Of a stretch of 64,000 nt of DNA, positions 23,877-33,379 are shown in pieces (the first letter of the stretch is position 1; every line of letters begins with the position of its first letter). This DNA is from Candidatus Nitromaritima sp. SCGC AAA288-L16 (GTDB lineage: Bacteria > Nitrospinota > Nitrospinia > Nitrospinales > VA-1). Where the stretch lies: NCBI GenBank assembly GCA_000372225.1, contig AQTY01000003.1:40027-104026 (forward strand), written 5' to 3'. Under the pieces are notes generated by a model. That model was not told the origin of the DNA and ran no database searches. It saw only the letters and a list, made by a program, of their open reading frames with translations. The translations under genes were made by a program, and so were the position numbers.

Positions 23877-24203
23877 AATGTAATCAACAAAACTGCTCTA
23901 TTTAAAACCTAAAAGTTTTCTATATCCTCTTGCAAGACCGCCAAATCAGTTTTAAAACGACGAGGTTTTTATCGATAATATATTATAACTAATACCATTA
24001 AACAATCAATCCCTATACCCTACTCAGTTTATTACCCATACAACTATTTTTTTGGTAGATTTTTTAGAAAAGTCTTTCATAATCGTCCTGTTGCAAAAAC
24101 ATGATTAACACCGTTTATATCAATGGTTATTCAAGTGCTAGAAACTTAAGAGCGGTTTATTGAATTTGACTAGTCGTAAACAGTTTTTTAAACGAGAGTC
24201 TCA
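23877..24203. other. gene-free stretch between divergent genes
   Basis: About 330 AT-rich bases between the lipoprotein gene and the ModE-like gene. No repeat, RNA or ORF worth naming is seen; it probably holds the two divergent promoters. Confidence 0.35.
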
Positions 24204-24570
24204 TTGGCAACTCAAGAAAAACTAAACTGTCTAACTCGCATAAGGATATTGTCTGGGGATCAAATAGCTTTAGGCCCAGGCAAGGTTGCCCTTTTGGAAG
24301 AAATTGAACGATCTGGTTCTATTTCTAAAGCTGCCCGGACATTAGGGCTAAGCTATCGCCGGGCTTGGACTCTCGTTGACACTATGAACAAAAGCTTTGA
24401 ATCATATCTAGTGAGGGGCTCTGCCGGAGGGAAAAAAGGGGGGGGGGGCTTATCTAACACCGCTTGGAGAAAAAATGGCAAAAACATACCGCACTATGGA
24501 AACAAAAGCGGAAAAAGCCATTCAAGGAAACTGGAAAACAATTAAACGCTCACTCAAACAAACTGATTAG
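24204..24570 (+). CDS. ModE-like (LysR-type HTH) regulator, frameshifted at a G11 run
   Basis: The N-terminal 70 residues form the winged-helix domain of ModE-type regulators (GPGKVALLEEIERSGSISKA, LGLSYRRAWTLVD, then GSAGGKKGGGG). Eleven G at 24438-24448 then put the frame out, giving an unrelated tail to 24545. With ten G the frame reads AYLTPLGEKMAKTYRTME and ends at 24568-24570, exactly as the family expects. Start is TTG 24204 with a GAGAG site. No molybdate-binding domain follows, so it is a short ModE-like protein, often linked to molybdate or formate-type genes; none are nearby. Confidence 0.75.
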
Positions 24571-24597
24571 TTTGAATAAAAACTTCCCATGTACTTT

Positions 24598-25719
24598 TCA
24601 AACTGACTTTTCTGCAACAATTTCTAACCCTTTAAACTTTAAAGAAAGAATATCACCTTGGTTTTGGCTAAACGCGTCTGTTTCATCGCAATAGTTCCTG
24701 CAGTCAAAATGGATTAATCGGAATCCCGCACCTTGAACATCACTCTTTAGAGTATCCGTGTAATCCCTTTCTATTTCTACTAAAGTTTCCAAATATCCCA
24801 CTGTCAGTTTATTTTTAAACTCAGGCTGCTCGGACTGTTCAACTATGTAATGCTCTAAGTCTGTATCCAAAATCTCCAACACTCCATCTGACTCCAATAC
24901 ACCCATAGACCATTTTAAAAAATTCACCCTGTCTGATCTTTGTAAGTGATGTAAAAATTTATTAACCATAATAAAGCCAAACTTTATTCCTTGTGGAGGT
25001 TTCGTGGGAAAATCTGCCTTCATAAGAACAATATTTTTTTTCCCTGTAAGCTCCAGAAAATGAGATAAACCACTCATGATAAAAGGATCGCTATCAGACA
25101 GCATCAACTGAGGAAAATTTTCTGGCCAAGAATAGATTCTGCTGAATCCTGCTAACCCGGTTGCGACATCCAATACCGACTGTTGCAAGTTTGGGAGCTT
25201 AGGTTGGGGAGGGTCTTCCCATGGAAAGTTTTTAGTCTGGTACAAATAATAGCTATAGCTTTCGCTAAGCAAACGAATAATTTCAGAATCATCCCTTAAA
25301 AAAGCCTTTTTAGCGATCGTAGCTGCTAACTGGTAAAACAGATGGGCCATTTTTTGATTCATTTTTTGTAGAGAATCAGCATTCCCAAAAAAATTCTTTT
25401 TGAGATTAATATTAATATGATCAAAACTTAAATACACGGCAAGACGCTCATGTTGAGCATAAACCAAATCAGCTAGATCAATCATTACTTCTGGATAAAT
25501 CGATCGAAGCAATAAATTAAAATATTTCTGATTTTCCCTCCCTTCTGCAGAATTAAAAAAACCCAAACGTTCATTCAAATACTCAAATAAATTTTTTGTG
25601 CGCTCAACCAGCTCCGGGGAACTGGAATTTTCAAGGCCCATAAAATGTCGGCCATGATTGTTTAGCAGAGGAAGGCGAGGGAAACTGTCTATAAAAATAG
25701 GGGCTATTTTATCCGTCAT
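24598..25719 (-). CDS. predicted SAM-dependent methyltransferase
   Basis: 373 residues. The C-terminal half carries a class I methyltransferase core: motif I VLDVATGLAGFSR (about 184-196), followed by a LMLSDSDPFIM acidic strand and later GVLEILDTD. The N-terminal half is helical and unrecognised, perhaps a substrate-binding domain. It converges with the ModE-like gene. Substrate unknown. Confidence 0.65.
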   Translation of the reverse strand: MTDKIAPIFIDSFPRLPLLNNHGRHFMGLENSSSPELVERTKNLFEYLNERLGFFNSAEGRENQKYFNLLLRSIYPEVMIDLADLVYAQHERLAVYLSFDHININLKKNFFGNADSLQKMNQKMAHLFYQLAATIAKKAFLRDDSEIIRLLSESYSYYLYQTKNFPWEDPPQPKLPNLQQSVLDVATGLAGFSRIYSWPENFPQLMLSDSDPFIMSGLSHFLELTGKKNIVLMKADFPTKPPQGIKFGFIMVNKFLHHLQRSDRVNFLKWSMGVLESDGVLEILDTDLEHYIVEQSEQPEFKNKLTVGYLETLVEIERDYTDTLKSDVQGAGFRLIHFDCRNYCDETDAFSQNQGDILSLKFKGLEIVAEKSV

Positions 25720-25884
25720 GTGATAACGAGACTTACATTTATCAGTGGTTAAAGCACATCTACAAAAGGTGCTTTCAAAGCTTTATAACTCTAGTGATTC
25801 TTTTTTAAGGATCGCATTTACAATTTTCAACTGCTTAATAATTTTCCCCTAACACCTAGTGTGCCGAATCAAATCTAGAAATGA

Positions 25885-26268
25885 CTACGGCCAATCCCAA
25901 GCCGCCCGCCCTAACAGATAAAACGTGAGAACAACACATGGTAACAAATAAGGGACGGCGGGATACGTGTCTCCTCCTAGTAAAAAATATAGGGAAAAAA
26001 TTATCCTTCCCCCATATATGAATGCCAATACTTGAACTAATAATCTTTTTCCACGAAAAATTAACGGGATAAGAATTAGAACTAAAATAAAAAATACTAC
26101 GAAACCACCATATACCACCTTGCTCATTTCTAAATCCACCGGTGGCATCTTCCACCAGGCAATTATGATATACAGCACATTAAGAACCAAAAAACTAATT
26201 CCTGCTAACTGGTATTTTTTTAAACTCGACTCAACCAGCTCTGTCGCCTCAGAAAAGTTTTTCATCAT
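25885..26268 (-). CDS. small integral membrane protein (4 TM)
   Basis: 127 residues with four hydrophobic segments: SFLVLNVLYIIIAWW, VVYGGFVVFFILVLILIPLIF, a third at about 82-98, and YLLPCVVLTFYLLG. A charged helix (about 1-22) precedes them. ATG 26268 and 26265 are both possible starts. No family is recognised. It lies divergent to rpmH. Confidence 0.6.
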   Translation of the reverse strand: MMKNFSEATELVESSLKKYQLAGISFLVLNVLYIIIAWWKMPPVDLEMSKVVYGGFVVFFILVLILIPLIFRGKRLLVQVLAFIYGGRIIFSLYFLLGGDTYPAVPYLLPCVVLTFYLLGRAAWDWP

Positions 26269-26433
26269 ACTTTAAACACTCCACACTTTTAGCAAGTTTT
26301 CTCTAGTGAAAAAAGACACTGTTTTTTTTTGTATTTGTTAGAATTATTAATCCAAGTCAAAAAAAATTATCATAACTTCCCGCTCCACTTTGCCATAAAA
26401 CGAACAAGTCTTTTAAAGACTGGGATTTATCAC

Positions 26434-26463
26434 TTGACAAAGGAACTATACCGGTGAAATAAT
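26434..26463 (+). promoter_or_regulatory. sigma-70-like promoter upstream of rpmH
   Basis: TTGACA (26434-26439) and AATAAT (26458-26463) are 18 bases apart. A TATAAT at about 26537 is a second candidate closer to rpmH. No DnaA-box cluster is seen in the 296-base gap, although this gene block often lies near the replication origin. Confidence 0.45.
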
Positions 26464-26564
26464 CTCTTTCTACGTTCTCACACCAATCACAAATAAAGAC
26501 AGAAATCTCTTTTTTATCAGTAGGTTGTAGAACTATTATAATTTAACAAGGGTCAGGTGTAGCT

Positions 26565-26699
26565 ATGAAAATGACGTTTCAACCTAAAAATGTCAAGAGA
26601 AAGCGAACCCACGGGTTCCGAAAAAGAAGTTCATCTCCGGGTGGGCGAAGAATTCTGGCCAATCGCAGACGCAAAGGACGTAAACGTTTAACTGTTTAA
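26565..26699 (+). CDS. rpmH: 50S ribosomal protein L34
   Basis: 44 residues with the family signature (TFQPKNVKRKRTHGFRKR and RRRKGRKRLTV). Component of the large ribosomal subunit. Four bases upstream of rnpA, the conserved rpmH-rnpA pair, so the two are co-transcribed. Confidence 0.97.
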   Translation: MKMTFQPKNVKRKRTHGFRKRSSSPGGRRILANRRRKGRKRLTV

Positions 26700-26703
26700 T
26701 TGC

Positions 26704-27054
26704 ATGAGAAAATTCTCGCTTGGAAAAAGGGAACGCCTTGCAAAAAGGCCTCAATTTAAGCAGGTAATGAATCAGGGCCAAAAACACCGTACAGGAACTT
26801 TTTGCACTGTCTTTTTTTTACCTAATGGCCTAGACAGGAAAAGGTTGGGGATTATTGCTTCTAAAAAAATAGGGAATGCAGTGGTTCGCAACCTTACTAA
26901 AAGAAAAATTCGAGAAGTTTTTCGTCGTATTAAAGGTCGCATCGAACCAGCCATGGATATTGTGATCATATCAGGAAGGGATCTGGTTTCACTTCCCGTT
27001 TCAGTCATCGAGAAAAAAATTTTTCAGTCCCTCCCTGTCAAAAGTAATCTATAA
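26704..27054 (+). CDS. rnpA: ribonuclease P protein component
   Basis: 116 residues. The RNA-binding RNR motif appears as NAVVRNLTKRKIREVFR, preceded by RLGIIASKKIG. It helps RNase P RNA remove 5' leaders from tRNA precursors. Normal position between rpmH and yidD. Confidence 0.96.
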   Translation: MRKFSLGKRERLAKRPQFKQVMNQGQKHRTGTFCTVFFLPNGLDRKRLGIIASKKIGNAVVRNLTKRKIREVFRRIKGRIEPAMDIVIISGRDLVSLPVSVIEKKIFQSLPVKSNL

Positions 27055-27114
27055 GAAAAACCGTTCCTTTTGACCTCCAATATTCGAACTTTTTATATTA
27101 TGTTTCTTCAAACT

Positions 27115-27327
27115 ATGATTAATGAGCTCCTAATCAGGCTCATCCGACTGTACCAGAAATTAGTTTCTCCGTTTCTACCTGCAGGTTGCAGGTTTTATCC
27201 CACCTGTTCTGAATATTCGGCGCAGGCGCTTGGGAAGCATAACGTACCTAAAGCTCTGGGGCTCTCACTCATCCGATTACTTAAATGCCACCCCTATCAT
27301 AGTGGTGGTTCTGATCCTTTAAAATAG
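27115..27327 (+). CDS. yidD: membrane protein insertion efficiency factor YidD
   Basis: From ATG 27115 the protein has 70 residues, the normal size. It has the Cys-containing CRFYPTCSEYSAQAL signature and KCHPYHSGGSDPL near the end. It supports insertion of proteins by YidC, encoded 16 bases downstream. Earlier starts (27070, 27100) would add a non-conserved extension. Confidence 0.92.
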   Translation: MINELLIRLIRLYQKLVSPFLPAGCRFYPTCSEYSAQALGKHNVPKALGLSLIRLLKCHPYHSGGSDPLK

Positions 27328-27343
27328 AACGGAGGTCGTTCGC

Positions 27344-28993
27344 TTGGAAAATAGATTACTGGTTGCTTTTGTTTTGTCTCTCGGTGTTTTCATTGGCTGG
27401 GGGTATATCATGTCCATGATAGAAGGACCACCCCCTTCTCAAGTTGAGTTGGAAAAGCAACTTGCGGATGTGCCTTCATCAATCAGTCCGGGGATTCCAC
27501 AACAACCCTCATCAATCGGAAAATCGGGAAACCATTCTAAGACAACCCCAGCGACCTCGCCTGCGGCAACTGTTAGCAAACCAGAATTCCCAGGAGAAGA
27601 GACAACTATAAAAATTTCAACCGGTCTTGCTACTTATGTATTTACCAATAAGGGAGCAATGATTAAAAACATACTCCTCACTCAACACAATACAGCCAAA
27701 GGAGAACCTATCGACCTTGTTGACCACAAAGATGGTGCCATCCTTCCTTTGGCACTCGAGTCCAACAATAGTCAGGTCACCAATATCTTACAAAACGCTT
27801 ACTACCAGGCTTCTACAACATCCCTAGAGCTTTCCGAATTTCAACCTACGGGAAAACTAGAGATGAAACTAGTGCACTCTTCTGGTTTAGAAGTAAGTCG
27901 CGAGTTTAATTTTCGCTATAACGATTTTATGGTTGATGTGAACACTCAAATTCATGCGCCTACTTTTTCTTCTCAAAACTTAACCTACAACGTTTTATAC
28001 GGCCCAGGTATGGGGGGCAAGGTGACATCGCAAACAGATTATATCGTTTTTAGCGGCGCCACAACTTTTGTGAATAATGAAAGGTTGGAATCACCATCTG
28101 AAGATATTGTCAATGAAGTAGTTTACCGTGGTGATGTAGCATGGACCTCTTTTCAAAATAAATATTTTGGTACGGCGCTTATCCCTAAAGAAGGGATTAA
28201 ATCGGCTGTCGTAAAAAAATATGATGAAAATGTTTATGTTGGACTGAAAATGGAAAGTGTCCAATCATCCGCTTCTTCTTCATATATTTTATATGCCGGA
28301 ACCAAAGAGTTACAGGTACTAGAAAAATCAGGCCACAAGTTAGTGCGACTCATGGACTATGGGTGGTTTGGGAATAAATTCGCATTTCTAGTAAAACCGC
28401 TACTTAAAGTACTCCAATATTTCTATAACATATTTAACAACTACGGGTGGGCCATCATATTTGTAACTATCATCATTAAAATTATCTTCGCCCCACTCAC
28501 ACACAAAAGCTTTAAGTCGATGAAAGGGATGCAAAAAGTACAGCCTTACGTTAAGGTTATCCAGGAACGGCATAAAGGTGATCGTCAAAAAATGAATGAA
28601 GAAATGATTGAGCTTTATAAAAAACATAAAGTCAATCCACTTGGCGGTTGCCTACCAATGCTTCTCCAAATACCCGTTTTCATCGGACTATATCATGCGC
28701 TCTTCTTTTCCATAGAGCTACGTGGCGCCCCATTCGTTGGCTGGATTGAGGACCTTTCTGTTGCCGACCCCTATTATGTTTGGCCTGTTATAATGGGAGC
28801 CACTATGTTTCTACAGCAGAAACTTAACCCATCAATCGGCGATCCAACACAGCAAAAAATCATGATGATGCTACCTATTGTATTTACTTTTCTATTCATG
28901 TCATTTCCATCGGGTTTGGTTCTATACTGGACGGTCAATAATATACTAACCATATCTCAACAGGCTTATATCTATAAATTCAGCAAAGACTAG
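27344..28993 (+). CDS. yidC: membrane protein insertase YidC
   Basis: 549 residues starting at TTG 27344 with a clear GGAGG site. One N-terminal membrane anchor (VAFVLSLGVFIGWGYI), a long Pro/Ser/Thr-rich linker, a large periplasmic domain (about 85-330) and the C-terminal five-segment insertase core (GCLPMLLQIPVFIGLYHAL). This is the Gram-negative form. It inserts proteins into the inner membrane alone or with SecYEG. The hydrophilic groove Arg is probably in the segment after FNNYGWAIIFVTIIIK (KRxxxL-type region not clear). Confidence 0.96.
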   Translation: MENRLLVAFVLSLGVFIGWGYIMSMIEGPPPSQVELEKQLADVPSSISPGIPQQPSSIGKSGNHSKTTPATSPAATVSKPEFPGEETTIKISTGLATYVFTNKGAMIKNILLTQHNTAKGEPIDLVDHKDGAILPLALESNNSQVTNILQNAYYQASTTSLELSEFQPTGKLEMKLVHSSGLEVSREFNFRYNDFMVDVNTQIHAPTFSSQNLTYNVLYGPGMGGKVTSQTDYIVFSGATTFVNNERLESPSEDIVNEVVYRGDVAWTSFQNKYFGTALIPKEGIKSAVVKKYDENVYVGLKMESVQSSASSSYILYAGTKELQVLEKSGHKLVRLMDYGWFGNKFAFLVKPLLKVLQYFYNIFNNYGWAIIFVTIIIKIIFAPLTHKSFKSMKGMQKVQPYVKVIQERHKGDRQKMNEEMIELYKKHKVNPLGGCLPMLLQIPVFIGLYHALFFSIELRGAPFVGWIEDLSVADPYYVWPVIMGATMFLQQKLNPSIGDPTQQKIMMMLPIVFTFLFMSFPSGLVLYWTVNNILTISQQAYIYKFSKD

Positions 28994-29089
28994 TACCCCT
29001 CAATAGGTAAGCCTTTTCCTTTTCCTCGCTATTCTAATTTTGTATGGGGATGGTCTTTTTGTATAACCATAGCTTTACCAAGTTTTACT

Positions 29090-30466
29090 ATGAGTGACAC
29101 CATCGCTGCCATAGCCACGCCAACGGGTGAAGGAGGAATAAGCATAATCCGCTTCAGTGGAGTGGGTTCGCTTTCGCTTGCTCTAAAACTTTTTTGCACA
29201 TCTAGTGGGAACTCAGTGGGAAAACTTTCTCCCCATAAAGCTCATTTCGGCTCTATCTATGATCCGACAACTAGAAAGTGTGTGGATGAAGTAGTACTCA
29301 CCTGGTTCAAAACCCCAAAAAGTTATACTGGTGAAGACGTAATCGAGATTAGTGCGCATGGCGGAATATTCGTTTCATCTCGAATACTTGGGCTCGCTCT
29401 AGACCATGGAGCACGCCTTGCGGAACCAGGAGAGTTTACGCGTCGCGCGTTTATGAACGGTCGCATCGATTTATCACAGGCTGAAGCAGTCGCTGACCTT
29501 ATATCCGCATCTTCTGATAGAGCACTGCAGGCGTCTGTCATGCAACTCAAAGGGCGTCTTTCTAAAAAAATCACTGGGCTTTACGATCGTCTCCTCTTTG
29601 TTCTTAGCCAGACAGAAGCTGCTATCGACTTCCCTGAAGAAGGGTTAGATTTTCAAAAACGAGAGCAGTCAATCAGTGAACTAAAACGAGCCCGTGAAGA
29701 AATATCCGATTTAATCAGTACCTACAAACAGGGGAGAATATCCCGTGAAGGAGCATCGATTGCGCTTGTAGGTAAACCCAACGTCGGTAAATCCAGTTTG
29801 CTTAATGCTCTGCTTCAAGAGGACCGCGCTATCGTGACCCCCCACCCAGGAACCACCCGGGATACACTGGAAGAAAAAGTACGTATAAAGGACACTCATA
29901 TAAATATTATTGATTCAGCGGGACTACGTAAGGACCCTGAAATTATTGAACAAGAAGGTATCCAAAGAACCCGCTCTGCCATTGATAACGCTGATCTCAC
30001 CCTTGTCATTTTTGACCGTTCGCAGCCTCTAGACGAAAATGACGACCTCATTTGCAAAGAAATACATGATAAGTCTATACTAGTCGTCATCAATAAATGC
30101 GATCTACCCGAACAGTGGCCAATCGAGAACTTAAACGAAAAAATTAAAACCGACACACTTATTATTGTTTCTGCCAAAGAACAAAGTGGCCTAGATTCTC
30201 TTATAGATGCTATTTATAATTGCGTTATCAACTCAGGAGTAAGTAGCGATACTATTTTTATATCGCGTGAACGACATCGCTTAAGCTTAATTCAAGCCTC
30301 CTCCTCATTAGAAAAAACTCTTATCTCATTAGAAAAGAAGCTATCGGAAGAGTTCGTAGCTATTGACCTTAGCATCGCAATGAATCATCTTGCAGTCATC
30401 TTAGGAAAGGCTATCGAGGATGAATTACTGGATCAAATTTTCAACTCTTTCTGTATCGGTAAATAA
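29090..30466 (+). CDS. mnmE: tRNA modification GTPase MnmE
   Basis: 458 residues. N-terminal folate-binding domain (DTIAAIATPTGEGGISIIR), central Ras-like G domain with GKPNVGKSSLLNAL, DSAGLR and NKCD, and the C-terminal CIGK with the essential Cys. With MnmG it makes the cmnm5 modification at U34 of tRNAs. Follows yidC; the often intervening jag gene is absent. Confidence 0.97.
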   Translation: MSDTIAAIATPTGEGGISIIRFSGVGSLSLALKLFCTSSGNSVGKLSPHKAHFGSIYDPTTRKCVDEVVLTWFKTPKSYTGEDVIEISAHGGIFVSSRILGLALDHGARLAEPGEFTRRAFMNGRIDLSQAEAVADLISASSDRALQASVMQLKGRLSKKITGLYDRLLFVLSQTEAAIDFPEEGLDFQKREQSISELKRAREEISDLISTYKQGRISREGASIALVGKPNVGKSSLLNALLQEDRAIVTPHPGTTRDTLEEKVRIKDTHINIIDSAGLRKDPEIIEQEGIQRTRSAIDNADLTLVIFDRSQPLDENDDLICKEIHDKSILVVINKCDLPEQWPIENLNEKIKTDTLIIVSAKEQSGLDSLIDAIYNCVINSGVSSDTIFISRERHRLSLIQASSSLEKTLISLEKKLSEEFVAIDLSIAMNHLAVILGKAIEDELLDQIFNSFCIGK

Positions 30467-30490
30467 CTTAAAGTTAGATTTAAAAATCTG

Positions 30491-30781
30491 ATGACCATTA
30501 ACAAAATTTTACACATCCAACCCATTACTCTCAATGAAAGACTTGAAAAGGGTGATGATATTTGCCTAATCGATGTTCGTGATGACTGGGAATACTCTTT
30601 GACCTCTATTAAAGGATCAAACCACATTCCGCTAAATGAATTAGTAGATCGTGTCCAAGAAATTATGTTTGAAGAAGAAATTGTACTTTATTGCCATCAC
30701 GGGGAGAGAGCGTTCTTGGGGGCACAGATTTTAATAGAGTCTGGGTTTAAGAAAGTTTATCACCTGACGGGGGGGAATTGA
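30491..30781 (+). CDS. rhodanese-domain protein, C-terminus frameshifted at a G7 run
   Basis: 96 residues as read. Rhodanese features are LIDVRDDWEYS, then the active-site loop LYCHHGERA with Cys at about 73, and VYHLTGG. Seven G at 30769-30775 then produce an immediate stop. With six G the frame continues IDAWSQVVDPKFPRY, exactly the family's usual C-terminus, and would run to 30938, overlapping aroDE. Single-domain rhodaneses move sulfane sulfur. It follows mnmE by 24 bases, where a sulfur-transfer role in tRNA modification is imaginable. Confidence 0.75.
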   Translation: MTINKILHIQPITLNERLEKGDDICLIDVRDDWEYSLTSIKGSNHIPLNELVDRVQEIMFEEEIVLYCHHGERAFLGAQILIESGFKKVYHLTGGN

Positions 30782-30863
30782 TGCTTGGTCGCAAGTAGTT
30801 GACCCAAAATTTCCAAGGTACAAAGTGGAATCGTTTACGCGTTTTGCTAGTTATGGCTCCAGA

Positions 30864-32336
30864 CTATACTTTACCGTCAAGTCCCCGCACAACAATATCA
30901 CGCATAATGTCGGTCGGAGCCTTTTGTCCAGTCCATAACTCAAACTGTCCAACAGCTTGATTGACAAATAATTCAACCCCTGAAATAGTGACACATCCGG
31001 CAACTTTAGCCTCCCGAATCAAACGAGTCTCTATAGGATTATAAACAGAATCAAAAACGACCATTCCCTTTCGCAAGCACCGGGATGAAACTGGTGTTTC
31101 TTCAACGTTGGGGCTCATTCCAACTGGCGAACAGTTGATAAGCACATCTATCTCTTCTTTATCTACCTCTTGAATACTCACAACCTTTGCTTTTATTTCT
31201 CTACCTAATCGAATTCCTTTTTCTTCATCTCGATTATAGGTGACAGTAATCTTCGCACCTTTCTCATAAACTCCATATCCAATCGCTTTTGCGGTTCCAC
31301 CCGCGCCAACAATGAGCACGTTTTTATTTTTAAGATCGACATGTTTTTCTAATGCTTTCAAAGCACCCATACAATCAGTGTTGTAACCTTTCCATCCTTT
31401 TCCATCGCGCACCACCGTATTGACCGCTCCTATTTTTTTAGCAGTCTCCTCAATTTCGTCCATTACTACCATGATATCTTCCTTAAATGGCATCGTCACA
31501 CTCAGACCATCAAAGTATGGACTAAACCCTTTAAAAAATTTTTCCACGTTGTCTACAAGAAAAGGAACATAGATATCGGTTGACCCGGTTTCTTGAAATG
31601 CTTCGTTATGGATAAGATATCCCATGCTCTTATAGACTGGATTTCCTATCACGCCAAAAATTTTAAACGAATCTCGCTTATCGCATACACGGTAGATATC
31701 TTTCAGGATTGCACCAGTAATCTGGCCTGGAGCAGTCTCCTTACCTGTTGCTAGAGAACCGAAAGTTAAAAATCCGCCTAATAGTGGCGAAAGAATCCGG
31801 CTTACCTCACCTTTCTCTCCCATGCACAAAGCGATAAGTTTTTTATCATCCTTTTTAGATCGGTGAAGGAGTTCAAATAAAGCGAGGTTATCGGTAATGT
31901 CACGGGCATAAGTAACAATCTTAAGTATATCGGCCGGCATCGCGCACATTAATTCATATAGGTGGCCGATTTCCTCAGGAGTATCCGTAAAATTGTGGTA
32001 CGAGAGTATGACCTTTGATTGGTGGTCGGATTCTAGGAATGGCTTTAACAGTTCCTTTGAAGTGGACGTTTCGATATCAATATATTCTGCGCCAACTGCC
32101 ATAGCCTGTTTTAGCAATCCAATTCTCTCTTCTTCACTCCCAGAAAATTGTCCTCCTTCGCGCTTAGTTCGATTAGTAACAATACAAGGTTTTGTAGAAG
32201 CACTGAGAAGAGCATCAAGGTCGTAATCACTCATGAGGTCAAGACGTAACTCAAGAATATCCGCCAATGGTTCTGCAGCGGCAATATCTTCTAATGACTT
32301 ATGTTGGGTGGGACCAACAATAGGAATGCAGATCAT
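30864..32336 (-). CDS. aroDE: bifunctional 3-dehydroquinate dehydratase/shikimate dehydrogenase
   Basis: 490 residues, a fusion of two shikimate enzymes. Residues 1-215: type I dehydroquinase, with LSYHNFTDT (His 114) and the Schiff-base Lys in ILKIVTYARD (Lys 139). Residues 225-490: shikimate dehydrogenase, with VTMPFKED (Lys 285), NTD, and the NADP-binding GAGGTAKAIGYG. The fusion order is that of plants, chlamydiae and some other bacteria. It catalyses steps three and four of chorismate synthesis. Single gene, converging with the rhodanese gene. Confidence 0.93.
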   Translation of the reverse strand: MICIPIVGPTQHKSLEDIAAAEPLADILELRLDLMSDYDLDALLSASTKPCIVTNRTKREGGQFSGSEEERIGLLKQAMAVGAEYIDIETSTSKELLKPFLESDHQSKVILSYHNFTDTPEEIGHLYELMCAMPADILKIVTYARDITDNLALFELLHRSKKDDKKLIALCMGEKGEVSRILSPLLGGFLTFGSLATGKETAPGQITGAILKDIYRVCDKRDSFKIFGVIGNPVYKSMGYLIHNEAFQETGSTDIYVPFLVDNVEKFFKGFSPYFDGLSVTMPFKEDIMVVMDEIEETAKKIGAVNTVVRDGKGWKGYNTDCMGALKALEKHVDLKNKNVLIVGAGGTAKAIGYGVYEKGAKITVTYNRDEEKGIRLGREIKAKVVSIQEVDKEEIDVLINCSPVGMSPNVEETPVSSRCLRKGMVVFDSVYNPIETRLIREAKVAGCVTISGVELFVNQAVGQFELWTGQKAPTDIMRDIVVRGLDGKV

Positions 32337-32488
32337 GGGAACGTTGTATACGAATTTTCTAACTCACGCAAGCCTCTAGAATAATTCCGGCTAAAGAGGG
32401 TTATCTTTTAATCATTCAGTTAGAAATTTTCTCAGCGTGCTCCGTTAAACAACTCAACCTTATCGCCCAAAGCAAGTTTTGTCTAAAG

Positions 32489-32917
32489 TTAGAAGGGAGT
32501 TGCTTGCTTATCATACGCTTCTTTTTTCGCAGTCGATTCTTTCTCCTTAAGCTCCGCGGCTCTTTTCAAAAAATTATCTCTAACGCTACCAGCCTGATTA
32601 TGCAATTTCTCTTCCTTCTTCTCTTCAAGCTCATGAGGCTTGCCTGAAGTATTCTGAGAAGCCTTATCTGCATGAGAAACCACTTCAACATTATCTTCTG
32701 AAGTGGACTCCGCCTCAGTCGACACTTGGCTTGAATTTTGGATCGCGGCTAGAGCAGCATCAATTGCACGTTTCTTCAATGCTTCGGGCGAAATAGTGAC
32801 GCGGTCGACCTGGCTTTGGATTGTTCTGACAGGGTTTTTCCGATTCAATTCGCCCATACGAGTTTGTTGATCGTACTTTCCAAAAATCTGATTCACTGGA
32901 ATAATTGACAAGGTCAT
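32489..32917 (-). CDS. hypothetical protein of the flagellar group
   Basis: 142 residues, hydrophilic, mostly unstructured by composition (Ser, Thr, Glu, Lys-rich). It contains VDRVTISPEALKKRA, a short motif type (DxVxIS.EA) often found in flagellum-related small proteins, and a C-terminal helical segment of alternating Lys/Glu. It follows the coiled-coil gene at 32939 by 21 bases in the fliD operon. Possible secretion cargo or regulator; no family is recognised. Confidence 0.5.
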   Translation of the reverse strand: MTLSIIPVNQIFGKYDQQTRMGELNRKNPVRTIQSQVDRVTISPEALKKRAIDAALAAIQNSSQVSTEAESTSEDNVEVVSHADKASQNTSGKPHELEEKKEEKLHNQAGSVRDNFLKRAAELKEKESTAKKEAYDKQATPF

Positions 32918-32938
32918 TTAAATCTTCCTCATAGCAGA

Positions 32939-33379
32939 TCAAACTTTTCTCGAGATAAGCGGTCTATTTTTAAGGAAGCCACCGTATCCCTTACCGATTT
33001 TTTTTCCCTTTTGTAACCCGAAAATCCTTTTTTCAACTTCTTTCATTTTGATACCAATCTCGGTCTCACATTCCTCTTCCATACGAATGATTGTCTCAAG
33101 TAGTCTTTCAAGGCTTGCCTTTAAAGTTTCTCCTTCTTGTTCCAAGCTTTGAATTTCTTCAGGAGGCAATGATTGCTGTCGTGCATTTACTTCACCTTCA
33201 TGGTTATGAAAAATTTCTATGATCGTATTTTTTTCTTTAATAATTTCAAGCACCCGCACCTCATCTTTATCTTCAATCGCTTTTTTTTGTTCCCCTATCT
33301 TGTCAATTAGATCTTTAAAACAAGTCTCTTTCTTTTTCAAGCTGTCTAGAATCAATTGCTTCGTTTTTTTTATATTCAT
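32939..33379 (-). CDS. coiled-coil protein, FlgN/FliT-like chaperone candidate
   Basis: 146 residues, almost all helix with heptad character (about 1-130), without signal peptide. Such short acidic/basic coiled coils directly after fliD are typically export chaperones (FlgN, FliT) for hook-associated proteins. The start touches the stop of fliD (shared base at 33379), so translational coupling is likely. Assignment rests on position and helical content, not on a clear motif. Confidence 0.55.
   Translation of the reverse strand: MNIKKTKQLILDSLKKKETCFKDLIDKIGEQKKAIEDKDEVRVLEIIKEKNTIIEIFHNHEGEVNARQQSLPPEEIQSLEQEGETLKASLERLLETIIRMEEECETEIGIKMKEVEKRIFGLQKGKKIGKGYGGFLKNRPLISRKV

Noticed and set aside
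26269..26564. Replication origin upstream of rpmH
   Set aside because: Although rpmH-rnpA-yidD-yidC-mnmE often adjoins oriC, no DnaA-box cluster and no dnaA gene are seen.
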